Shown here one piece after another: positions 12,669-24,211 of a DNA stretch of 64,000 bases. The stretch comes from Mya arenaria (lineage: Eukaryota; Mollusca; Bivalvia; Myida; Myidae): NCBI RefSeq assembly GCF_026914265.1, contig NC_069122.1:31795473-31859472 (forward strand), given 5' to 3'. The stretch's first letter is position 1. Every line of letters begins with the position of its first letter. A program made the position numbers and the translations under genes. The notes beneath the pieces were generated by a model. It did no database searches and was not told the DNA's origin. It saw only the letters and a program-made list of their open reading frames with translations.

Positions 12669-13467
12669 GTATCATAGACACGTTGATGGGATTTCTTAAT
12701 GATTTTGTAAATGCTTTTTATGACGTAGTGATTTGTGGCAAAACATTAGGGGTGTTTAAAATAACATACCGACGGCGGTTACCCTTCAACTAATGTTGAT
12801 ATATGCTCATATAATGTCGCTTTAGTCTACAATTTTGAATGGCGTTAGTAACGAGATTCAACTAAAGGCTTAAAACAGAACATTGATTTTGCAGGTTCCT
12901 TTCGAACGCCCACTTTTTTACTAATGGAAAGGAGGAAATGACCATTTTCTATAACTAATCATACCGACCAACTACTCATTATAGTATAGAACATAATCAC
13001 GAGCAGATGCATTTTGTTAAAACGAATCCGTTTTGGCAATTTGCTAGCTTTGTACAATATTGTTCTGTCAAAAGAATGGCTAACTTATTTGAAACATGAT
13101 ACATGATAATATTAGTAAACCGTATGGTAAAGGTACATAACAACCAAAACGATGGATTTCAAACTATATAACTGCCTTAAAAGTGTTCGATTATTATCAT
13201 TATTTGCTGAAAACACCTAAAGTCAAAAACAGCTCTGTAGCGTTCGTTGATAGGCTTGCATCAGCATAGTCAACCTACTCAATAAATCAAGTTTGAAAGA
13301 AAATACAGAATCCAATTGACAAATATTGAAGCACATGTTTGTCTATATTCTCACTAGCACCTGGTGCCCTCCCCTTCCCACGTCAAAGTACTTTTTTCAT
13401 ATACATGTACTTTTGTACAAGCCCTTATTTTCCAACGTTAAATAACCTGACCATTTCGGTCAATATC

Positions 13468-13523
13468 TGTGACGAAAAGTGTTTCCAGCATTAAGCAAAT
13501 ATATCCATGTTAATTATACGAGA
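13468..13523 (+). pseudogene. Relic of exon B in copy 3
   Basis: The sequence matches the 3' half of exon B (compare gtttccatcatcgaggaaat with gtttccagcattaagcaaat), and an aggtaaat donor follows. The 5' half and acceptor are missing and the matching frame has a TAA. A and B together take the phase from 0 to 1 and back to 0, so losing both leaves the D2-C3 join in frame. Confidence 0.7.
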
Positions 13524-13900
13524 GGTAAATATTAATGGAAATTGGTCATGTTCTGTTGTGTTGTTGTATACAGAAACACGTCTTTTCAACCTTTTTAGGA
13601 TATCCATACAGTTTACTTTTTATTTTAATAAAGGAAGAACAAAGTAATGAAATACTCCCAAAATGCACCCTTTCGGACTAGAATATATTCAAATATTCTT
13701 AGGAGGGAAACCTCCGACACCCCTGCCAACATTTTAAAATAAAATTCGGTCCGAGAAAGGGGCACAAGTCAAAAGCTTACGTTCTTAAGTAGCGCCCCCT
13801 CTAACGTCACTTTCTTGGTCCGCCCCTTATTCTTTACTGAAAAGAAAAAAAAATCGCTGAGATGTAAATAAATAATAAACAATCATTTCTTATGTTTCAG

Positions 13901-13943
13901 GACGAGGAAACAAGTTCTGATACACCAAGCCTGCCCAATGAAG
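13901..13943 (+). CDS. Tail exon C3, phase 0 to 1
   Basis: The acceptor is gtttcag|GACGAGG and the donor AATGAAG|gtaaca. The 43 nt encode DEETSSDTPSLPNE plus a split base. It is two codons longer than C1 and C2 with the same phases. The flanking intron is homologous to that of the minus-strand exon at 44,180-44,273. Confidence 0.7.
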
Positions 13944-13968
13944 GTAACAACATACCGTACTTCTGTCA

Positions 13969-14256
13969 TTCATGTTTTTAATTGTCTGGCCTCAGTATCA
14001 CAACATACTTTAGATTCGAGTTAACTGAACAGATGGTCACACTATACCATTCTCCTGTGATTCATGTTCTTCATTGTCTGGCCTCAGTATCACAACATAC
14101 TTTAGATTCGACTCAACTGAACAAATGGTCACACTATACCATTCTCCTGTGATTCATGTTCTTCATTGTCTGGCCTCAGTATCACAACATACTTTAGATT
14201 CGACTCAACTGAACAAATGGTCACACTATACCATTCTCCTGTGATTCATGTTGGTA
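13969..14256 (+). repeat. 92-bp tandem triplication
   Basis: Units start at 13,969, 14,061 and 14,153, with a fragment at 14,245. Each holds gtctggcctcagtatcacaa and ends ccattctcctgtga. The first unit differs slightly and the others are nearly identical, so the expansion is local and fairly recent. Copies 1 and 2 have only one unit after exon C. Confidence 0.95.
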
Positions 14257-14935
14257 AATCATGTCTGGCCGCAATATCAGCATTATACAAACAGATTCAA
14301 CTTAACTGACTGCAGTATTTAAAATTGTCTTTATAATGAGAAAAAATATGTTTGTTTCAAATTCTAATTTGTTCGTCTATTATGAACAATCTCAACAAAT
14401 GCTGTTTTATGATTTTTAGTTCATGTATTATAAATCCTAAATTAATTCCACTCAATAGTTAATCACTTCAGCGATTGCTAATGTACATTGTTCGCTACAT
14501 ATTTTTTTTAGAATGTTGACAATGATTTTTCATCAACATAATATATGAGAGAATGCGCTATTATATATATGTATATATATATTTATATAACAAATATCAA
14601 TGTTATGCTGTTATTTACCCCAAACACACTTTCAAGACTCGACATCCCAAATTCACATTTTTTACATCGGATACTTTATGTAACAAAACCTCTGTATGAC
14701 GTCATGCTTAGTCATCTAAGTTAAAGCGTATTAAGATGTAACATGTTATTTTATTCAAAGAGGAGTTTTCATGATAACGAGATTGTCCAAAGTACTAAGT
14801 ACAGGGGTTGCGTCCATGACCTTCCTTAGCTTTTGTTTCCTTAAAAATAATTTCGAAAAAAGAAAGAAAATTCTAAATCAAGGAAAATGCAATAAAAACA
14901 ATAGTGATGTATTTATTTCTATTGCCCTTTCACAG

Positions 14936-14994
14936 AAGAAAGTAACACAGAACATTCAGAGGATCACGAGTCGGAAAATAACGCCAATAATGAG
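14936..14994 (+). CDS. Tail exon D3 (acidic), phase 1 to 0
   Basis: The acceptor is tttcacag|AAGAAAG and the donor AATGAG|gtataa. It reads EESNTEHSEDHE then SENNANNE. The length (59 nt) and the ESN start match D1 and D2; the rest has diverged but stays acidic. A longer frame through this point includes intron and is not taken as the gene. Confidence 0.7.
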
Positions 14995-15843
14995 GTATAA
15001 AAGAAACGTTGCTGTGCTTTCGTTTTGTGGGGATTCGTTCATGTTTTAGTAAAATACTCATTTTAGAAGGAGTAAAGTCTTGGGCCATTCAACAAATGTA
15101 GGTATATGCTCAAATAATGTCTTTGAAGTCCACGAGTTTCGAGTAACGTTAGTAACGCGATTCAACAAAAAAGGCTTAAAAGATAGGTCCTAAACTTTGT
15201 GTCCTAGAAAGCGTGAGGTTTTGTTGCCAGTTTTATATTTTTTATTGACTGTATCGGCGTTTGTTCACACACCTTAAAAGGCAGAATATGTTTTTTGTCG
15301 TTAAATTAATTTATTTCTGCATTTTCGGTATCAAAGACTAAAGTAGTTTTAATATAATTGCTTACAGACTCATTTTGCGAAAATACAATGTTGGTGCCAA
15401 AACTATAGTGAGTCCCTTTCAATTCTCAACATACTCGTCAGTCAATAATCAAAGCGATTTAAATTGTCCGTAAATATATATAACATAAACATACACATAA
15501 ATAGGCATAATTCATTTCTGGCATTTTTTATCAAGTGAACACACTGAACAGTTCCATGTTAAAGAACTTCGTACATTAAATAATCTCAATTCTAAAACCT
15601 GACCATTTCAGTCAATATCTACATTTGTTAAACTCTCCAAGATACAAATACAGTTCTAAAAATGATAGTTTATATTTATTGCTTACTAAAAAACAAATGA
15701 AATTCAAAATCAAGTTGGTTACTAGATTACTATGGAATGATGTTTTCTATGTTTTTTCTTTAAACGTAAATGAACTATTTAGCACGAAATATTTCGCTAG
15801 GACGTAGACTGTCAATAGAAAACCATTTTTTCGTGTATTTCAG

Positions 15844-15885
15844 AGCAAAAGTAACAGTTCTGAATCGAAGGAATCAGAATGCTGA
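15844..15885 (+). CDS. Terminal tail exon with stop
   Basis: After acceptor gtatttcag|AGCAAAAG the frame reads SKSNSSESKESEC and then TGA. It follows D3 in phase 0. The minus-strand homologue at 42,338-42,379 also has 13 codons plus a stop, and the sequence after the stop is similar. The final residue is Cys. A candidate AATAAA lies at 16,024, about 140 bp downstream. Confidence 0.7.
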   Translation, partial: SKSNSSESKESEC

Positions 15886-18530
15886 GACTCCAAAAATAAG
15901 AACAAAGGTTACACCAGACTATTTTCCTGTGATTCGTGTTGTTAAATAATGTGTGGCCGTAATATCACAAAAATACAAAACGATTCGATTAAGCTGTGTG
16001 CATTACTTTAAAATATTCTGTGAAATAAAAAATTCAAGTCTTGTTAATCTTTTAATTGTTCAACCATATATAACAATTTAAAATATTTGATATTAAACTA
16101 AACTGCTACAGTTCAGTACAGCTTAGTATATTTAAACAGTTGCTCAAGTACAGATTTTGATTTTACTGAAATGTTTTAGATTTTTATAGATAATATTCAT
16201 GAAATAAATGCGCTATTTAAAAGAGTAAACTTATATGCTAATTTGAATTGAATATTTGGGTAATGTTCTACTGTTTTGAGGTTGAATTAGATTATATTTA
16301 GATAAATAAATGCCTAAGCATTCTTTAAGTATTGATCCTTGTAGACTCTTGTTGCAAAAAAGGCGCTATGATCGTGATTTTGTTAGCTGCTTAAATATTT
16401 TTTGGCAAACAGTAGGAGTAACATGCCTACGTTAAAGGGGCTTTGACACTAGTGCCATTATAACTGTTTATGAAATTTTCGATATAATGCCATTAAAAAG
16501 TAATCTTTTGCTCATGTACATTAAAACAAATGAAAAGGGGATTTATTTACAAAAAAGACGTGGGTAAAGAAAGGGAATGTGGCCGGACCTGAGAAAGTTA
16601 ACAATGGCCAAGCCGATTCTTGTAGATTGCCACTTATATATGTAGTATGTGCTTTCCACGTTGCAGTACTCGTCATAATTGTGACTACATCCTACGTGAA
16701 GCGAATATATACCTTTGTAGAAAGTTTCGAACTTTAGACGGTTTGAATGTAATTAGAAAAAAAAATGTATTCGGAATTTTTGTTTTAAAACGTTATTTCA
16801 ATACGTATCGATGATTGTTATATGGAAAGAGATAGGGATGCACTTTTGACAAACCGTTCAGCTGTGTATGTAAATGTCTGTATCATTTGTTTTTTTCTGG
16901 ACACATCTGTCAAATCCTTTTACAAAATTGTAACTTAAACATAAGTTTATCGACATGCACTATATGTAGTTGACGTTGACACTAACAAAACCATGCACCC
17001 AGATGCATTACATACTGCCCATCACTATACCTGTGTTGCTGTTCTTTGTATTTTGTGTATGTTTTTGTTTAACTTATTATTCGTTTTATTTATTTTTGTG
17101 TGTCTTTTTTGTGTTTGGATGCAGTTGGTTTAGCTTATTTTTAGAATTAAATAGTATAAGTATTAGAATATGCTTGTTATATATCGAAAATATATTCTTG
17201 TAAAGACAAAAAACCCGCTGGAAGCATTGAAGATATAATGGCTGTTGATTATTTTTAGTAACCAATCAGAACATCTCGGCCATTTTCCATCGAAAACAGC
17301 ATCGGATGTTTGCAGGTCATCAGTAGATGTAGAAGTTAAATGTATTGTTTTAACGTGTTATTTGTAAGTTTAAATTGATTCTCAGTGAAGTATATTATTG
17401 CAAAAAATAATTAAGATTCCATCAGAGTAAAGTTCTTAGGTTTAACTGCTTAATTTAAAAACAAAACAAAACAATCTACTTGCAGCATTGTTAAATGAAA
17501 AACCTCAGACCTTGTAAACCGTCCATATACATCCGAGATTGTTTTTGATGAAAAATGGCCGCAGTGTTCCAATTGGGCATTTCTGTTTTGTGCAAGGTTA
17601 TTGTCCAATCAGATGTTTTGATTTTCAGCATATCAAAATTTCTATTTAAATGGCATGCAGAAGCTGAAACGGAAGTTTGAATTGACAATCAATGATCTAA
17701 ATAGATTAGCATACAGCTATAGGAGCCATTGTTTTAGCGTACTTGTCGTACGATAGTTATTATAAAATCCATACAATACTATCAGTTTGATTCTTCAGTT
17801 GAGGCAAAGCGTTTTTGATTTTATAAGTAAAATTTCCAACTTCATTTGTAACACTCAAGTATATTTCAGTGACCTTCAGACATGTTGTCGTACGTTTGTT
17901 GATAAGATGATCCCCATAGTGTTTTCTACGCACGTATGCACACGATATATTCTTCATTGTAAACCTGTTCGCAATGAAGCACTGTCTTAAAGAAGTCAAA
18001 GGAAACAGTTTAATCAGACAGTCCCGAAATATGACTTATTTCATCACAAAAATGTGTTTGGATTTTAAATCGCCATAAGGCGTGCGTATATAATTAATTG
18101 CACCTGAGAAAGTTTTCAAAAGCTATTTTTAAACGATGTATCCAGTTTGAACATATCAAAATTATTCAGGAAGCATCGAATGATAATGATGTCATCAAAC
18201 GTGAAAAAAATATATATATAAGAAGATGCTTTAGCGGAATCGATTGAAACCAAATGCAAAAAAACGCATGATATACCTGTGGTATATTGCAGAAAATTCC
18301 GTTTTAATTTTTTTTTTTAACTTTTGCATTTCTTATTAAATAGATTTAAATTTTGTCTGAAAAAATAAACCCCACTATAAAATTATTCAAAGATATCGAT
18401 CCGTGTTTAAGACATAGTTAATCAATTAAACTATTTCACTTGTTGCTTGGAATTAAGGCTATTTAAGTTATTTGGGAACCTGAATATGTGTACTATTTTA
18501 TGACGTTGAGTATAACATGCACGTTTTTTC
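15886..18530. other. 3' flank of plus-strand gene
   Basis: The stretch is AT-rich, with an AATAAA at 16,024 and another near 16,203. A diverged inverted repeat has arms at about 17,261-17,316 and 17,522-17,575 (shared core cggatgt and ggccattttccat). The open frames at 16,970, 17,491 and 17,760-17,999 look like chance frames. Confidence 0.5.
17261..17575. repeat. Imperfect inverted repeat, possible MITE
   Basis: The left arm (17,261-17,316) and the reverse complement of the right arm (17,522-17,575) share ggccatttt.catc.aaaac and tcggatgt, roughly three quarters identical by eye. No transposase frame lies between them. The family was not identified. Confidence 0.45.
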
Positions 18531-18539
18531 TTACTTCGA

Positions 18540-19032
18540 AAAGCTGGATAGCTTTCGGTTACGTCTTCAAAAGTCCGGAATCCAACGGTAAGGTCGTCAG
18601 AAACCCAGTAGCCAAAAGTATTTTTTTCAACAGCCCGTCAGCAAACAGTGAAGTCAACAACCCAGAAGCCAATTGTAAAGTTTTCAAAGCCTGGAAACAA
18701 ACGGTGAAGTCTTTAAAACTCCGGTAGCAAGGCTTCAAAAGTTCGATAGCCATCAGTGAATTCTTCAAATGTCCGGTAGCCAGCAGTGAAGTTTTTTTAT
18801 ATAGCCCGGTAGACTACAGTAACATTTTCAAAAGCCCGGAAACCAACAGTTTAGTCTTCATATAGGGTAGCAAACAGTGAAATCTTTTAGCCCTTTGGCC
18901 TACAGTGAAATTTTGAAAAGCCCGATAGCCAACACATAAATATTTCTATAGCCCGGTAGCCAACATTGAATTTTTTAAAATGCCCGGTAGCCAACATTGA
19001 ATTTTTCAAAATGCCCGGTAGCCAACATTAGC
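18540..19032 (+). repeat. About 30-bp minisatellite (inverted partner at 36-37.6 kb)
   Basis: About 16 diverged units are built around agcccggtagccaacagtga followed by a cttcaaa block. The reverse complement matches the array at 36,050-37,560. Both lie 3' of the terminal tail exon on their own strand. Confidence 0.8.
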
Positions 19033-19399
19033 AAACTTATTGTACTTGTCTAGGTTGCATTTCTGTTTACTATCAGAAGTTTGTGTGCACAGTTTAAAAT
19101 TATTTAATTCATTACAACTATTCAACATATAGTAAAAAATCCCAGGACAATATTTTCAACTATCACTTAACATTATCACCCACTGCCAGATAATATAATC
19201 TTAAATAATGATATAACTCCTTTCTTCACAATTTTTGTTAAATATAAAATGTTTAAACCTACAATAAAATGGAAATTATGCTCTTTAAACTCAAAACCGA
19301 CTTTAATGTTTTGATGACACTAGTCAAAGACCTGGCCTTGATGATTTTTTTTGTGAGATAACTATTTGCATAAAACATCGTCTTGTATGTATGGTTGAA

Positions 19400-19780
19400 T
19401 GGCTTTATTATGTTCCTTCAGTGTAAGACTACCTGTGAAATATAGGGATTTATCAGTGTAATAAAATGATATTCTACTGTTTCCAACAGTGAAATAACAT
19501 TTGATATTTTACACTGTTCTGAAAGTTTAGCCCGCGCTTAATTCCAAAAAAAACCGTGACTGCGCACTGGGCTGGGACACAATTTTAACGATTTCATTCC
19601 GAAATGACGTTACGCTCGGATACAATTTGGCGCTCTTTAAAAACATAGTTCACTTACTTGTCATTTGATATCCTTTTAAGGCATATAATAAAAAGAAAAA
19701 AAAAGTTGGTTTCAGTGTAAGATTGAATAATATTTCATCTTGTAAAAAAACGAACAAAAATACACTGAAATAAGCAATTA
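19400..19780 (+). repeat. Dispersed repeat, unclassified (family also at 52.3-52.7 kb)
   Basis: It shares gggatttatcagt, an internal cagtgaaata palindrome, gggctgggacac, gaaatgacgtta and aggcatataataaaaa with the reverse complement of 52,300-52,690. The 3' part recurs at about 21,200-21,420. No coding frame was seen, so it is probably a non-autonomous element. Confidence 0.6.
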
Positions 19781-20062
19781 TCCTCGACATTGCTGTAGTT
19801 TTTCGACATGTTTCTTAAGATGTTCTGCGCTTTGAAGGCCGACTTCAACCACGGCTACCACTTTCTCATGCCGGACGATATTGTGGAAATTATTGTCCTT
19901 TCTATGAGGCTTAGGCGGTTTTGGGTTGTATTCCAAAAGCGGTTTCGATATGTTGATCCAAACGGTCACTTTCTTTCATTACTGGAAATGAGTTTGGATC
20001 ACAAAAGTTCGCTACAGCTTCCTCCATATCAACATAAATAGTATATCGGCTCTCAATAAAGA

Positions 20063-20323
20063 TCAAGACTGTAATACCTCCTCCCCCGATCTGTATTTAC
20101 CAGTTTCACTACAGCAGTCCAGGTGGAAATTGGAATCGTAAGCTAGTGGAGCATCTCCGTCAACTGTATAAGTTTGAAACCACAAGAGGGCTTGGGAGGG
20201 GGTCAGGCGAGATATTACAGCCATGATGATCCTCCAGTGAAGCAGCACAGCTGGATTGTTAGAATAACGGAGGTAAATCAAATCTTGAAAAGGTATTCCT
20301 AGATACGCTCCGAAATCCCTCAT
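20063..20323 (-). pseudogene. Possible Death-domain fragment
   Basis: The frame reads MRDFGAYLGIPFQDL, then IYLRYSNNPAVLLHW, then a TPSQALLWFQ segment. This resembles helices 1 to 5 of a Death domain (a Trp/Phe then LG, xxIxxLR, NP, LLxxW). In the same frame upstream there are stops, and no splice sites were convincing, so it is probably a decayed exon. It could be a chance frame; only a profile search would decide. Confidence 0.25.
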
Positions 20324-21199
20324 GGCTTAATCTAGATTGTCCGTAATCGTTGATGCTCAAGGAGTTGTCATAAGACGGTGCGCATTCACGATGTTCAAAA
20401 GTTCCTGTAAGGTTGAAGGACGATCTAGCAGACCAAACGCTGTTTGCAGAAATGCTAAGTGTCATCTTTTGTTGTTTTGTTGGTATTCTTGAGACGTTTT
20501 CACCTAAATATGTCGGGATTTGAGCCTGAAATGCATGGGCCTTTTTGTTGGAGGTTAATTTATGGCATTCAGAAAATACTAAAACGTATTACTGGTCTTG
20601 ACGAATTTGTGAATTTGACTGGCGAAATTTATGTACCGGTCACCTTTCGGCCTTGGGCAATACAGCTCTCCTTTAAGTTGTTCAGACGTTGTAAAATCTG
20701 ATATGTTTAAGCATTTATCGTCTCTTATAACTCATAATTAGTGAGTATGTGTTTAATGTAAATGACTCGTATATGCTCTGTCTATGTACATTAATGGGAC
20801 GAAAATAAACGAAATAATATGCTTTCTAGAAGAGTTCGTTCACGGGTTAATGTAAATGGCTTGATCAATCCGAAGAAGAAGCTAATCTGCCAGACACACG
20901 CATAAATCTATGTGGCAGATTTTGCTACATGTTTTAAGTTCATCTGTGACACACTTTAAGAAATATTAATTTATGTATTCATAGTCCAGGCTTTTTCAGC
21001 AATCACAGAACAGTTTGTTGTAAAAAGATTAGTATGCTAAGTTAATGTTAATTATTTTTGCATTGTGTTTGCATTGGCGGGATGCTACGAACCATTGTGT
21101 AAATTAGTGTTAGGCATATTCTATTCCTGCATGCACTTTAATAATGTAGTTATGCAGTCCATATATGAGTCACTAAACGGGTTGCGCAGGTCAAAGGTC

Positions 21200-21420
21200 A
21201 TTCTGATTAAATATGAAAAACTCTAAAACCTTCGTTCGGAGCATAACATAAAAAGAAAAATTGTTTGTTTCAGTGAGATTAGAATTTTATTATATCACGT
21301 GATCACCGGAAACGCATTTTTTCTCTCATGGCTCCGTCACTCCTGAAAATATAACTTTCCGTGCTCACTCGATGAAATAAAATCGATATCTTACTGTAAC
21401 AAACAAACTTCCTCTATTAA
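21200..21420 (+). repeat. Partial copy of the 19.4-kb dispersed repeat family
   Basis: It contains cataaaaagaaaaat.gtttgtttcagtg and ccgtgctcactcgatgaaat, matching the 3' half of the family seen at 52,300-52,450 (reverse) and 19,678-19,760. Confidence 0.5.
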
Positions 21421-21429
21421 ACATAAAAG

Positions 21430-22361
21430 TCATTCACAACAAATTTAAAGATAAAAACAATCAGCCGGAAACGTACGCGGAAATAATTGTCGCCGTTGGT
21501 GCACACGTGTATTCGTTTTGAAGCAATTGCCGGTCAGTGACGCAAAATGATAAAACCCTCCAGGCCGTGAAACAAATCATACCAATTGATTGGCCTGAAG
21601 AGCGTAAACGATGTCCTATTTAAGTTCCAGAATTATGGAACCACACAGACGAGTTGTCATCTGAAGAAGAGATATCATTCCAAGGTCATTAATTGATTAT
21701 TCCCGGAGCATTAATATCTATTATTATTTAGATGATACGAGTAGATGGGTCGTCTTTTGATAATGGATTCCAGTGCTAACGTTACAAATTTCATTGTCAT
21801 TCAGAAACCAAATGTAGGATCGTTTGACCTGAAAATAAAAACAGACAATAGCCCAAAGTTTTTATCAAGGCAATTTGCACTGTTAAGAAATGAAGGTAAT
21901 AGATGGCACGCAGCTTCAAGCCCAAATCATCCAAGTGATATGGTTTGAGTGAAAGCTATGTTTAAACACTCTAAACGCATGTTGCGAAAAGCAAAGAATG
22001 CAAAATGGATTACTATCCCTTTCTTCTGGAGTAAAGAAACACCCGATCCAATCTGGTTATAAATCGGCACAACTGATATTGGAAACTGCCACCAACCTTG
22101 TTTTGAACTCTCAAATATCTTAAATCTAGGTCAGTAAATGTGCAAGATGCCCGAGAGGAAATAGACATTTTGGAAGCTATACCATAATATAATTACGACC
22201 GTTCAGCTCGCCATCTGCCACCACTCAAATTTGAAAAAACAACAACATGCAAGTAATTAAGGAAGCTAGTGTTATGTCATACAATATGATAAGAAGTTGA
22301 ACCGACTCATAATCTATACAAGTTCACAAAATGACCAAATCAGGTAACTTGTTTTAATCAT

Positions 22362-22392
<31 letters not shown>

Positions 22393-22440
22393 CAAATTTC
22401 TATTAAGATGTAATTTTAATTCGGACGTATTATTTTTTCT
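21430..22440. other. Non-coding, with poly(T) tract
   Basis: No gene was recognised. A run of 30 T lies at 22,363-22,392 and could be the tail of a minus-strand retroposed sequence. The small open frame at 21,745-21,948 has no recognisable motif. Confidence 0.5.
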
Positions 22441-22461
22441 ATGTTTTCAATTAAGGAATGG

Positions 22462-22585
22462 ATTGCAGGGTTGATGTCTTTATCGGGGTATGAACGCAAT
22501 TGGACGCGGAGTCCGAAGGACTCCATGCCTACTTTGTTCAGCCCAATTGCGCTCATATCCCCGATATTGACATCAACCCCGCAAT
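22462..22585. repeat. Foldback element, nested hairpins
   Basis: The arms at 22,462-22,503 and 22,543-22,585 are near-perfect inverted repeats (attgc.gggttgatgtc...). In the centre a second hairpin, ggagtcc-gaa-ggactcc, lies at 22,508-22,524. Related blocks recur near 22,920-23,030. No coding capacity was seen; it fits a foldback or MITE. Confidence 0.75.
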
Positions 22586-23641
22586 TGATTACTTATATTT
22601 ACACCAATAGTTCATGATTTTATTCAAGAATTGCTAAAAAATTAATTAATTTCATTTAAGAAAACCTTTTAGTAACCCTTTCCTACCCATTCTGAACGAC
22701 CCGATTGTAACCGGAAGCATTTTTTTTCAAATGACGTAACAATAACTCGGGAAAAGATCAACCACTTTAAATCACTTTTAAACGTAAAATTCAAACACTA
22801 ATGGCAACGATTCATTTAAATTTAAAAACAAATAACACTTTCTAAAATGTTGATTTATATTTTACGGGCCTGTAATACAAACAATAACAAGATCAATAAT
22901 TTGCATTTGTATTGTTATGCAATGGATTGCGATCCGAACATATCCGAAGATGTTGCGCTCATCGATTGATATACGCAATTGCCGAAAGGCAGTTCATTTA
23001 AGGAATGGAAGTTGCTTTGCATGCGTATGAACAAACCTTATTTCTTATCAGCTCCGTTCAATGAAGAACTATACACGAAAAACTGGTTTTGTTAGTATAT
23101 CATTAAGTCATTTTAACAAATTATTCAAGCTTAAATAGAAGCTGATACAGTAGACCCCATATTTGTTGGTATAATATGAAAATGTTTAACTTGTAGAGGA
23201 AGAATATATAAGTAGTATACTATAGATTGGAAAGACGATCATTTCACTTCGTTTTTCAGTTGTCATGTAGAAAAGAATTATTTGACAAACTGCCATAATA
23301 TTTGCTATAGTGTATGTTTTGTATAACGTTTATGTAATGAATTGATCATTAGTAAGCAATCAGGGGCGTAGCTGGGCATATACAGGAGTATAGGCCCTTT
23401 TGGTAGTGGGGTTCGGGACCTCCCTCGGGATTCTTTTTAACCACTGATCCGATATGGTGCGATTTGGCGTATACATGGACTTATTTAGTGAACAAAAATA
23501 GCTTCATAATTTTCTTGACTGCAATGTATTTCTGTCTTACGTATGATGTAGAGTAACAGAACTGAAAAACAAAGCTTTGGTACGAACTTGTCATAAAAAC
23601 TTCAAAATAGAAAATACTATATAATGGCTAAATAAGCGTGT

Positions 23642-24211
23642 CTAGTTGGTTTTGTTTACGATAATATATCGAGGGTCTTTAAATGAAATGAAGTTCCTGC
23701 ATTTGAGTAAAGCAAATGTGTTTATGAGTATATTTATGTCTTTTTCAACATCACGATGAATATAGAGGACGCCAACTAAAGATAGCCTCTCGCCGGTCAT
23801 TGTAGAAGGAAGGTGTGTCTTGATACGCCTCATAGAACTGAAGGAGCGCTCACATCAGGCGGATGTAGCAGGCCTAGTCAGCAGTTACTGCAGTATAATG
23901 TATATGCGCGGATAAGCTGCCTCCGATGTCTTGTTGAGTGTCGCCAGCAGTGTCAAAGGCTTTGCATTATGCAGCTGCCATCGCATATTCTACCTCCTTA
24001 CTTCCTCGCTGAACTCTTGCCGAGTCTTGGGCAGGTCTGGATCATAGGCCTCGTAGATTCTGTCCGCATTGGCCGGCTGGAGACTTTCAAATTCGGTCGG
24101 AATTAACCACTGTGCCTTGAAGCGCTTTTCATTATTCAGGATACGAGTATCCGTATCTTGAATCTTATCACCAGTCATTATGTTACTTATTAAGTGGAAT
24201 TTGCAAACCAT
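23642..24211 (-). pseudogene. hAT transposase C-terminal fragment (dimerisation region)
   Basis: The frame contains CERSFSSMRRIKTHL, then STMTGERLSLVGVLYIHRD. This is the ERSFSxLRRIKTxLRSTMxxERL signature of the hAT dimerisation domain, as in ZMYM/hAT-type elements. An upstream piece with AYDPDLPKTRQEFSEEVRRW belongs to the same protein. At least two in-frame stops and a shift separate the pieces, so it is dead. Confidence 0.75.

Larger units (their letters stand above)
7343..13466 (+). repeat. Segmental duplication copy 2 (exon cassette A-B-C-D)
   Basis: This is the second complete cassette, about 6.1 kb. It is collinear with 1,003-7,342 apart from an unmatched segment at 8,093-9,645 and a deletion of about 410 bp near 12,876. 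All four exons have intact splice sites and open frames. It ends with the same gaccatttcggtcaatat motif as copy 1. Confidence 0.85.
13467..15620 (+). repeat. Truncated segmental duplication copy 3 (C-D only)
   Basis: It begins inside the equivalent of exon B and is collinear with the cassette up to about 15,540, ending at gaccatttcagtcaatat (15,602-15,620). It is clearly more diverged than copies 1 and 2. It contains working versions of exons C and D, a relic of B and a local triplication of 92 bp. Confidence 0.8.
1..19032 (+). repeat. Left arm of inverted duplication
   Basis: The order is 60-bp minisatellite, tail exons, terminal exon, 30-bp minisatellite, on the plus strand. The minus strand from 46,050 down to 36,050 has the same order. 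The arms are diverged and differ in length because of the cassette duplications on this side. Confidence 0.75.

Noticed and set aside
14771-15049. A 92-codon plus-strand frame around exon D3
   Set aside because: It is in a different frame from the exon and runs over both introns; exon D3 was called from splice sites and phase.
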